Below are positions 11,401 to 23,400 of a DNA stretch of 64,000 nt, in pieces (within the stretch, counting starts at the first letter, position 1; each line of letters begins with the position of its first letter). The position numbers and the translations under genes are program-made. The notes below the pieces were generated by a model. It was given only the letters and a program-made list of their open reading frames with translations, did no database searches and had not been told where the DNA came from. The stretch is from Rhizomys pruinosus. Lineage: Eukaryota; Chordata; Mammalia; Rodentia; Spalacidae. The stretch spans positions 1,310,973 through 1,374,972 of the forward strand of contig VZQC01006699.1 of the NCBI GenBank assembly GCA_009823505.1. The letters are read 5' to 3'.

Positions 11401-14400
11401 TCACACTCGTTTTCCCATAGGAATTATCTGTTATTCTCCTTTGCCCACACCTACCACTTGGGGGCGCTAAGCATCCTTAGGGTCTTTCCTTTTCCTCCAA
11501 TCTCGTTTGGCAAGAGTTGCCTTTACTAAGACTGCCTTGTTATTTTTGTTGTTGTTGTTCCGTTTTGTTTCGTTTTTTGTTTTACTGAAACAGAGTCTCA
11601 CTATGTAGCTCCTGCTGCCTAGAACTCACTGTGTGTAGACCAGGCTGGCCTCCATCTCACAGAGATCCCCATCTCTGCCTTCCCCACCACCACCACCAAC
11701 TCTACCTACCCTCCACTCCCACCCCCCTCCCACCCCATCCCCCAGTGCTGGGATTAAAGAGCTTCGAAGCCTCACCTGCTTATCTTTGCTTTTTTGCTCT
11801 GAAGACTTCCTGTGACACACTCCAGATAACGTTTTGTTTTTCTCCACTCCAACCATCTTTCAGCCCTTACAGTGTCTTCTTATGAAAGTCTCCAGATTGA
11901 ACAGAACTCTCTTCACAAGAACACTGGAGCAATCTCACCTGCCTCTATGTTGTCTTCTAAATAAACATATTCAACCATTACAAAGAAATGGTATGATGTA
12001 TATGAAAGAATTTTTTATTTATATATTTTTTATCAAATCTAGACCTGTGTTCCCCCCCCCATCCCCCAACCCCACCAGAGCTATGAAAGAATTTTTATTA
12101 GGAAGCTGAAAGTTCTGTCCTCTGTTCTTGGTAACTACATTCACTACTACGGTGCTCTTAACTAAATTAACTCATTCATATTGAGAATTGCATATAGAGA
12201 AAAAATAATATATAACCTAAAGGAGACTGCATATAGAATAAGGCTCATAAGCAAAAGTCATTTTCTTTATGTAAAATGCAACACAGTACTAAAAACATAG
12301 GCAATTTATTTAGTGCCAAGCTACCTAGTACTTTATAATTCCATTTCGTGTGTGTACCTATACCTCCACAATTGGTTTTCATTTCATTGGAGGCTGGATC
12401 CTTTCCTTGAACTTTATTCTCACCTTCAGCAACATTTCAAAAAACAAAACTACAGCCAGAGTTAAAGCTCAGAGAGTAAAGGCACTTGCCAGCAAGCCTG
12501 TCAACCTGAGCTCTGTCCCCAGTACCTACATGGTTTAAGAACTGCCTCCCACAAGTTGTCTCCTGTTGGGCCGGCCACACACATGCTGTGGGACTCAGGA
12601 ATCTGCACACAATCCATCGATGTAAAAAAAAAAAAAGCCTTTTAATTAAAACACCTTAAGTGTTCATCTATAGTGAGTGAATTTTGAGATCAGACCAAGC
12701 TGAACTCCAGGCCTGCCTGCCTGCCTGCCTATTTATCTAGCCTGCTGAACAGCAAGTGCTTACAGCGTTATGCAGCATACTGTTTACTTTTTCAAACTCA
12801 TTCAGCTCCCTAGAAGAAACTAGCATCATAATTTTCTCAAAATAGTATCACCCTGTATAGGAAGACCCTATGTGAGGAATGGTCCATCAATACCCCTCCC
12901 ATAGGCAACCACTCTGTCTCCTCTCAAGCAGTTATATTGGGACAGGTTCATGTGGTTCAAATTGTAACTAACAGCTGTTCTGTGGGTTAACTTTCGAAAA
13001 TTCAAGGTCTGAGCCATTTTCTTGGATTGCCTGAGGAACTGGCCAAAGTATCTTACGTATTCGCAGAGACATGAAACACATCCTTTCTGGAACCAGAAAA
13101 AGATTCCAGTCTAAAGTGTGCATGAAGTCATGGGTGGGGGCACTATAAAACTGGACATTCTAATTCAGGAGGTCTGGGATGGGGCCTAGGTGAACCCAGG
13201 TTACAGGTCCAAGGATCCTATCTGGACAGCAAGGCCAGAGAGGTTGAGTAACCAAGGAACGCCAGTGCACACCAGAAGTGCAGGGACTTGAACAGCTATG
13301 CCAGACTACACCAAAATAAAACTATCACACATAGGAAATGGCACACTCTGGGTACCATTTTGTTCTATACTAGATATATGTTTAAAAAATACCTTCTGCA
13401 TAATCGTTTTTTCTATTGTATTTGTTCTTATTTGGTTGTAGTTTTCTGGTTTTTATTTTGCTTGTATTTACTTGTGAGACAGGGTCTCTTTGTGTAGTCC
13501 AGGCTGGCCCAAGGCCACGATCTTCCTGCCTCAGCATCCAGAGTGCTGAGATGACTAGCATCCCAACATGCACTACCAAACAGATCTATTGTATCCATTC
13601 TTATCAAGCAATGGAGGGAGGAAGTGGTTTCTCCTGGTTTTACCTAGATAAATCCTACAGACTTTGTTCAACTACCCACCCCCCAGACACATACACCACA
13701 GCAGTTGGAGAACAGGTCTTCTAAAGCTGCAACCCACGAGGGATGGGAAGGCCACACCCACAACTTCTTGCCTTACTCTAGATTCTCCGGTAACACATTG
13801 TGACACCAATCAATGGTCAGGCTCAAGTGGACAGCACCTTAGTTCAGAACTTACTATGTGGCAAACAGGCAGATTCTAAGTTGACTGAGAGAACCGTGGA
13901 CGTTAAGCTATTCAGCCTGAAATAGCCTCCCAGTTCCCAGCTCTAAAATCTAATCTATGATCATCAAGCAAAGTTAGGCCTCATGGAACAAAGCAACAGC
14001 CAAAGAAAAAAAAATATTTTAAAATACAGCAATTACTGTATCCATGGAGAGTAGGTGGATTTGCAGTTTTTGTCTGGGGTTTGTGACTGAATTCATTTAC
14101 CTGTTAAAATTTGCTTTATTAGCCGAGTGTAGTGGCACATGCCTTTAATCATAGTACCTGGGAGGCAGAAGCCAGCGGATCTTTGTGAGTTCAAGGGCAG
14201 CTTAATCTACAGAGTGAGTTCCAGGACATCTAGGGCTACAGGGAGACCCTGTCTCTAAAAGACCCAAAATTTTTTTTTTGCTTTATTATACAGTCCACTA
14301 TTTTCCCATCTATAGGTTGGAACCCACTGGCGAGTCATGAAATCACTTTCCTAGATCAGGACCATGCTGTCTCAAAGGTGTCATGGACATGGTTACATCA

Positions 14401-17400
14401 CAGCTCAAAGATTTCATAAAACTTCAGTGTTGTGTCCATTTGTATCTGTCTGTGAATGTAGGTGTGTGTGTGTGTGTGTGTGTGTGCATGCGTGCACGTG
14501 TGCACTGTGTTTTTTGTTTGTTTGTTTTCTATGTGTATGAATGTACTGTCTGCATGTAGGCTTGTGTACCCCTGTCGTGCAATGCCTCGGAGATCAAAAG
14601 AGGTTGTCGGATTCCCCTGGAACTGGAGTTAAAGATGGTTCTCAGCCGCCATCTGGGTGCTGGGGATAGAACTCAGTTCCTCTGCAAGAGCGGTTGGTGC
14701 TCTTAACCGCTAGGCCATCTCTCCAGCCTCCATGTGATGTGTTTTTAATAATGTTGTATATACCTTGCCAGGATTCATGAAAAACATGAAGAAAAAGCTA
14801 TCCCGGGCTATACATTCTGATAGGCAGGAGTGTTATGCTTCATTAAAACTATCCCAGGCTATACATTCTGATAGGCAGGAGTGTTATGCTTCATTAAAAC
14901 TATCCCAGGCTATACATTCTGATAGGCAGGAGTATTCTGCTTCATTAAAACTATCCCAGGCTATACATTCTGATAGGCAGGAGTATTCTGCTTCATTAAA
15001 ACTATCCCGGGCTATACATTCTGATAGGCAGGAGTGTTATGCTTCATTACTTTAAAAAATTTTTTTTCATTACTTTCTATTTTCTCTGTGTTCACCTGAC
15101 ATCTGATTCCATTCACTGGGTAAAGTCAGAATAGCCCTTTCAGATTTTCATTACTCTATTTTAGATTCCTTGTGTTCATATAGTATGCTCACACTATACA
15201 TAAACCATCAAGTTCCTGCAGGTCACGTGTCACATTAATCTACCTCTAAACTATTCCGGGGTGCTCTGCAGTCCTCCACAGCCAATCCATTTCTTTCTAA
15301 ATACAGCCTTTGTTTCCAAACTACAAGAGCACCATCTTCTGGTGAAATACTTTCTTGGTAGGAAGGGTGGTAAATGGTTACTAAAACCTGATTTTTCTGG
15401 CAAAAGAAAATGTGCAGGCCCATCACACAGAGATGTTAAAATTTTGTCACGTTTCTGGCTTTGTTGGATTCTTCTGACAGGGTCCTTCTATTATTTCAAG
15501 GAGCTCATCTGTCCTTCCGGTTTGCCGTTAAACTCGGCGGGTTTCAAGTTTCAGCTCCTCCTTGAATTCCAGCCTGCTGAGACTCTCCAGAATCATCCAA
15601 GATGGAGCCTTTTGCTGCCTACCCATTAAAATGTTCCGGACCCAAAGTAAAGGTATTTGCAGTTCTGTTGTCTATGGTCCTGTGCACTGTGATGCTCTTC
15701 CTGCTACAATTAAAATTCCTAAAACCCAAAATCAACAACTTCTATGCCTTTGAAGTGAAGGATGCAAAAGGAAGAACCGTTTCTCTGGAAAAGTTCAAAG
15801 GCAAAGTAAGTTCTGATTTTCATTTTTATTGTTCAGCCTCTCTGCTTAATCTTTTAATAGAATACAGTTTTTACGTTACAGTCGTAAGAATATGGTCTGC
15901 AAAGGAATGTTTAGATGTCACTTATCAGAGTTCTAAGAGCTTTTAACTTCTAACGGATAAGCTGATTCTTTTTCTCAATAGATGTTCTGTTTATGCTGAA
16001 TTAATGCTTTGTTATCTTGAAAATGCTTATAGTTAGTAATGTGACTGGTGACATCCATTAATAAAAATATTAGTTCTATAATCAAACATTAAACAAGAAC
16101 TCTGTCAGAGTTTAACCCATACACCTGGGTTATGATTGCCAATAAAATTGGATGTCTACAATTATGAAATATTTCAGAGGTTATAGTCTCCCAAAATGGT
16201 TTAGGATTTTAACTGATTGCAGGATTTTTTTTAATCTTTTGCTTCTCTTTCCGGTTGGGTTTTTTTCTTTTTCCGGGAGGTTTCCCTAGTTGTAAACGTG
16301 GCTAGTGACTGCCGGCTCACAGACAAAAATTACTTAACCCTGAAGGAGCTTCACAAGGAGTTCGGGCCCTATCACTTCAGCGTCCTGGCTTTCCCATGCA
16401 ATCAGTTTGGAGAATCGGAGCCCCGGTCCAGCAAGGAAGTAGAATCTTTTGCAAGAAAAAACTACGGAGTCACGTTCCCCATCTTCCACAAGATTAAGAT
16501 TTTAGGGCCTGAAGCAGAACCTGCATTTAGATATCTTGTTGGTAAATATCCTCAACTGTACAATACTGACGATTACTTTTCAGTTAATATGCTAAATATA
16601 GACCACATTTCCTATTTCATTTAAAATAATTTATTGGAAAATCTTCATAAAACTATCAAAGGAGCTAAAACCTCATCTTTTGTAGCTTTCTAGAAATTAT
16701 GCATTTTTAAGAAGGACCTTTATTATTATTATTATTATTATTGTTGTTGTTTTATGTGTATGAATGTACTGTCTACATGTAGGTAGGTGCACCCGTGTGG
16801 TGCAATGCTTTGGTGGTCAGAAGAAGGTGTCGGATTCCCCTGGAACTGGATTTAAAGATGTTCTTAGCCGCCATTCGGGTGCTGGGAATCGAACTCCGGT
16901 CCTCTGCAAGAGCAGTTAGTGCCCTTAACTGCTGAGCGATCTCTCCATCCCCAAAATTATGCATTCTTAAAGTCAATGTTTGACTTCTTAGTTGGCACAA
17001 GAACTTTATGATGTGTTTTATTCCTTATGACCATCTTCTTGGTTTTCAGAAGTGTAGCCATGGGTGTTTTCACTATTCAGTTCTCCTATCATTTAGCTGG
17101 TATTTGGGACAATTTCCCTCTTACTAAAAACTGCACATCTCATGAATCTTTAGGATGGAGCATTAGTAACAGAACATAGCTTTGTGTTTAGTTTTTTATG
17201 GCCAGTTTGACCTGAGACATTATCCCTAAGGTTGATCGTGTCAGTTTACTAGTGTTGTGTTCAAAATCAAAACAAAAATAATCTTAGGCTTGCTCTACAA
17301 GCTAGCTTCAGACATCTGTTTAAAGTATGCCTAACACAGCCTGGCGTGGTGGAGCACGCCTTTAATCCCAGCACTCGGGAGGCAGAGGCAGGCGGATCTC

Positions 17401-20400
17401 TGTGAGTTCAAGGCCATCCTGGTCTACAAAGTGAGCTCCAGGATAGCTGGGACTAAAGGGAGACCCTGTCTCAAAAAAAATAAAATAAAATAAAATAAAA
17501 ATAAAAAGTATGCCTAATACAATGAACAGCAACCCATGCGAAGACTTGGAGCAACGCATGGGCAAATGCTGGAGTCATAGCTCTTCTTTATCATATCTAA
17601 CTCATAGCTCTTCTTTATCACTAAAATAGCTTGTGGAATGATACTCACCTCACAGAACCCAAAAGATCATTTGTTTCACTGCCAAGGAGGGCAAGAGAAC
17701 CCAGAAGTCAAGAATTCTGAAAAAAGAAGGTCCAGGTGTCAGTCCTGGCTCTGCCACTCACTGCTCAAGTGGTCTTGAGTTCAGGCCTCCATTTTTCTCA
17801 TCTGAAAAATGGTGATAATACCCAGCTCCGAGGGTTGCTAGGAAGATTAAACCCACTGCATGCATTTGAAGCACTGAGTATACTTCATAGGCTCATAGTA
17901 AAGACTTGATTTTAGTTTTAGTTACTATATTTGTTTCTTATATTCATCAATAATAGGGACCTAAACCCTGAATGATATCAATGAAAAAAAATCCACATTT
18001 CTTACCTAAGATTTATCAAATTCATACATAAAGATTTATAAAAAAAAAAGTCATAATTTCTCAAAGTGACCATTTAAAGTCCTTTGCCATTTTCAGCTCT
18101 ATAATATATAACAATATTAAGAACATGAAAAGTAACTCATACTTTCCTATTACCTTAGAACTTCAGGACATTTTATATTTTAAAGTATTAAGAACTAGCT
18201 GGACGTGGTGGCATGTTCAGTACCTATAATCCCAGTACTAGGGAGCTGGAGGTTTGGAGAATCAAGAGTTCAAGATGAGCTTTGGTTATATAGTGAGTTT
18301 AAGCCTAGCCTGGGCTATACCACACCCTGTCTCAACAATAACAACAAAAAAGTTAAGAACTGAACATTAAACTTGTTAGGTTTCATGGCCCTGGTGGTAC
18401 TCGCCTGTTAACCGCAGCACCCAAGAGGCTGAGTCAGGAGGATCACAGGTTCAAGTCTAGCTTGGGCTATATAGCGAACAAAAAAATTATTTTTTACATC
18501 AACAAATCTGAAATCTGTTAAGTTTATTTCATTCCCTGACTCTAGACCAGTACAGCTAACATGAGCTCATTGAGTGCATTGAAACCTGCTTACTCAAACC
18601 TTGGACTCTTCTGTGTAGGAGTGCTTATTTTGTTTTTTAATATTAGAAAACCCCAGGATCTAATTCTAATAGTTATTTATCAGATAAGAAAAATGAAAAT
18701 CTTGACAAAGAATAAAATTATGCTCATGAAAATATATTCTGGACATTTTAGATTCTTCAAAGAAGGAACCAAGGTGGAATTTTTGGAAGTATCTGGTCAA
18801 CCCTGAGGGACAAGTTGTGAAGTTCTGGAGACCAGAAGAGCCCATTGAAGCCATCAGACCTCACATATCCCATATGATTGGGCAAATCATCCTAAAAAAG
18901 AAGGAAGATCTATGAAGACACCATGGAGCAAGTTGAGTGCAATAGAACAGAAATGCCTATAGGGGATTTCTCTCTTTTTAAATCCTTTGACAAATGTAAC
19001 ACTAAAATATTATTTTTTATGGCTGTCTTCCTATGTCCCCTGGATGACAATGCTACCAAAGGGGAAGAAAAAGAGCAGCCAGAGAATCAAAACGGACTGC
19101 CGGCGCCCGTCAGCCCCGTTGGGTCCCCTGTCGGTCAACTTGACAGTCTCTAAAACCGAACTTATTGGGGAAACTATTCCCAAGGTCACTGTGGAATAAA
19201 GAAGACTGGGTGACTGGAATTTTGGGAATGACTATAAGTGGCTATATTGAAGTAATAAAACAAATGCTAGAAAATATAAAATACGTATGCTCAAATTGTC
19301 ATATATGTTTCATGTACACAATTTTAGTTTTTTTTAAAAAATAGGTTTCGGGTGTTCCACTGAATGTAGCCAAATAGCTGCTTTTAAATATTTGAAGAAG
19401 CCATCATCGTTTTCAGCCTCTCTCCATTAGTTTTCTAGAAGCAATTTAAATTACATAAATAGAATAAAATGTTGACTGAAAAGTGCCAGCTATAGGGGAA
19501 AGGATGTATGTGGTCATTGAGCGTCATTGATTTGGGCTGCTAATGTACTCAGACTAAATTAGCCATTTGGAGAGAATTAAATGCTGTCTCCTGAGAGCTG
19601 AAACAGTGAAAATCACCTTCAGACAGTCAAAACACCAAGGCAAAAAGGGCGATTGCACGCATACAAGTCCTAAAATTCTAAAAGGTGGACCTTTTCATAT
19701 AGACACTTGAACTTTTCCTCTTTATGTTTTGTCAGCCCTATAACTGATTAACAATGCAACCTGGGGCTGGAGAGATGGCTCAGCGGTTAAGCGCACCAAC
19801 TGTTCTTGCAGAGGACCCTGTTTGATTCCCAGCACCTACATGGTGGCTAAGAACCATCTTTAGGCTGGGTGTGGTGGCTCACACCTTTAATCCTAGCTTG
19901 GAAAGCAACACTCAGTGCACATGTGTACGAGTGCAGGGGTAAAAGTTTTGCTTAGAGGCCCAGGATCCAGATTGATAATAAATAGGCCTTTTGGGGAGGG
20001 GGGACAGGAGTGTAAAATTGAAAAAGACAAAGCCCAGCGTGGTGGCTCTTGCCTTTAATCCTAGCACTTGGGAGGCAGAGGCAGGCTGACCTCTGTGAGT
20101 TCAAAGCCAGCCTGGTCTACAGAGTGAGTTCCAGTCCAGCTGGGGCTATAGGGAGACCCTCTCTCAAAAAAAAGACAAAAAAAAAAAATGCAACCTGCTG
20201 AGTTGGTGAAGGTAAATTATTACCCCATGAAAATACATTTTCATTGCATAGCAACCAAATTTGAAAGGACAAATACTTGTATGTGAAAATACAGTCTTCT
20301 AAAAGTTGACTAAAAAGGAGGATCCAATATAAATAACTGAGACCCAGTTTGGGCCTGGGAAGTGCAAGTGGAGGTATTAATTCTCTGTATTTGAACTAAA

Positions 20401-23400
20401 GTTCTTAGAGAAACAAAAAAATTTCCTGTGGTGACTTCTGCTTCAGAGTCTATCTCTAACTATGCAGCTGCCAACGTGTTTAGTGAGCTCTTTGAAGTTG
20501 ATGGAAATATAGTTTCCACTATTGGTGGCAAGCTCTTACACAAACAGCTTCAGGAATGCCATATTTATGTGCCTGAAAATCTGTGGCGACCTCTCACCAG
20601 CAGCAGGACTTCTGGTGAGTTACTATAACCTCCGTTCCCTCACCACTGAGGTAGGCATCGGATGGAACAAAAAGGCTCTCCCAACTCTAGATGTCAAACA
20701 GCGCATCACCAGTGAAAGAAATCACAGCTAACCTGGATTGTTGGCAGGGAAACAGATGCCACTTAAGTTTGCCTGTCTTTTGCAATTTTTTTTTTTTTGT
20801 CTTTTTGAGACAGGGTCTCCCTGTAGCCCCATCTGCCTAGAACTTGCTTTATAGACCAGGCTGGCCTTGAACTCAGAGATCAGCCCACCTCTGCCTCCCG
20901 GGTGCTAGGATTAAAGGCAAGAGCCACCACGTTGGGCTTTGTCTTTTTCAATTTTACACTCCTGCCCCCCCCTCCCCAAAAGGCCTATTTATTATCAATC
21001 TTGATTCTGGGCCTCTAAGCAAAACTTTGACCCCCCCTCCCCCGCACCCATACACACATGCACTGAGTGTTGCTTTCCAAGCACTCTTGTCCTATGCCCT
21101 CACCCATGACTTCCCTAAGCACTTAAAAGCACTGCCCTGGCATCTCCATATGCCCATAATAGGAGTGTGAGTGAAGCTGAATGAGTCTGCCCCACATAGT
21201 GGGTGCAGACCCCATACTACCAGATGGATGGCCAAGAGGGGTGATGACTTAACTGTCCCCGTGAATGGCGATTCCAAAACCTTCCTTAAATCGCTCTCTC
21301 CCAGGCGACAGTCTCTTCCTTGAGTATCTCCAAGCCAAGTTGCCTTATCGCACCCACAATATGTATAACAGCCAGTCTTCCCTTGCCCTCTGGAAGACAG
21401 GCTAGGCAGGCAGGGCTCTGAAAGTATACAACAAATGGTCTTGACAGAAAAGCAGCTCAGGGATCCGTTCCGGGTTCTGCAATATTCAGTTGCCCTCTGC
21501 TGAATGTGCCACCACTCAGCTCCAGAGGAGGCATACGGAGGAAAAGAGTTGCACCCTTGAACTGAGCAGTTCTTGAACCATCCTGTCAAAAACTTCCCCA
21601 AACAGACTGATGTCTGAATTATGTAAAGCAGTGCTTAGCGGCCATCTTCAATGCAAAACAAAAGGGCAGGCTAGCAAGTGTGTAGCTGAGGTAAATAATT
21701 CACTTGTTCGAAGCTTGTTTGGGTTTGGTTTGGAGGGTAGAAAGGAATCGTCCATACTAACTGCTGGTCAGATACTTATGGAAGCACGACAGCACCAAGG
21801 GCTGGAGACAAACTTGCACTTCATTGTTAATGTGTAATTATAGTAGACCTATAATTCATAGATATGTACATATATGCATAACTCTGATTTTAGAATATAT
21901 AGCGTATCTCTTGTGGTAGCTGGTAAATGCTTATAGACAGGCTCTGTAGGGAAGGAATACTGACTTGCAAGTGCACCAGTGGCCAACTTCAATCTACTGA
22001 TGATTTAATACCTAACTCATATTTTCTGAAAATTCACTTCTCACAGACACTAAGGAGCCACCAGTTCCAGCACACCCAAAATTCCTTAAAATGTACTTGA
22101 TAAAGGTGTCATAATGGTCTCCAAAGAGAAGGGTCTACATCAAAAATGTATTGAATATACTCCTTGATCTTATCGTAAACACATTTTGACTACATAAAAT
22201 AAGCGGTTTCTGAATTATGAAAAGCTACTAACAGAGCACTGCCTAATCACAGTAAAAATCTATTGACCTAACTGCACTGTGTACAGATCATCTCAAGTAG
22301 GAAAGTACTCTAGTACAAAGAAATGAGGAGAGGGGGTAAAGCTGGAGACAGGAAAGGGGGGATGGGGAAACAAAGGGAAGATCAAAAAAGCAAGGTTCCC
22401 AAGAAGAAACCCAAAACTATATTCTCTGTATTTGTTTTAAGATTAACAGTGCTGGACGCCATAACGCGCCAGGCCAGTAGGATCGAAAGGTTATTCCTGG
22501 ACAAACTGTCAGCCCATGAAAGGAAACAGCCAGAATTGACCAGAGTCCAAGTCAACAGCTCCAGAGAGAGTGGACTGTTTTACCTCTCATCCACCTGTGC
22601 CCCTTTTCTAAGCCTAGGGAACAACCTGCGGAAGAGGGGGCATGGTAGAATGTAAGGGCTGCGATTGGGGTGAATGGTGAAACTACAGCAATGTAGTCTG
22701 GACACTCATTTGATCAACTTGATTGAACAAACAACCTGTCACCCCCCACTGGATGGTGGGGCTGTAGGTGTTTGGGCACAACAGCCTGCAGATAGGTTTT
22801 GCATGAAGGATGCTTGTACTCATGGATTATCACATATAGCTAAAAATGAAAAAAAAAAACTGAGAGAAAGATGCAGGACAGTTATGGCAGAATGCATGAT
22901 CTGGGATGGGGTGGGGGTGGGCGGGGAGGGAAAGGGAAATAAGCCTGAACTGAATTGGAAAAATGTATGAAATGCACAAAGCATCAATAAAAACTAATTA
23001 AAAAAAAAAAAAGATTAACAGTGCTTCAAAGACTGCTCTGGGCTGGGCATGGTGGCACAGGTCTTTAATCCCAGCACTCGGTGAGGCACTCGGATCTCTG
23101 AGAGTGCAAGTCCAGCTTGGTCTACATAGCAAGTTCCAGGCCAGCTGGGGCTACAGAGGGTCAAGAAGACTGCTCTGTGTGAGCTGAAGTACTGAGTGGC
23201 CCTGGTACAAAATATGTTAAAAGTGTTCCTTTGAGAAAAATATGCTGGCAAGCAGACCCTCTGTCCATATTTAGTCCTCTGATTGGTCTTTATTCATGGG
23301 ACAAAATTCTTTTACACCTGGAATCTAATCCAGCCCATTTCTCCTCTTGTGCCCAGACCCTGTTAGGCTCCTGGCTGGCACAGAGACACATTATCTTTGG

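Noticed and set aside
14798..15049. Possible CRISPR-like array (also 52084-52567)
   Set aside because: Units are head-to-tail with no unique spacers, and the genome is mammalian. These are minisatellites.
21092..21601. 169-codon minus-strand open frame
   Set aside because: No domain, no splice or promoter support, and no homology that I recognise. Length is possible by chance in 64 kb.
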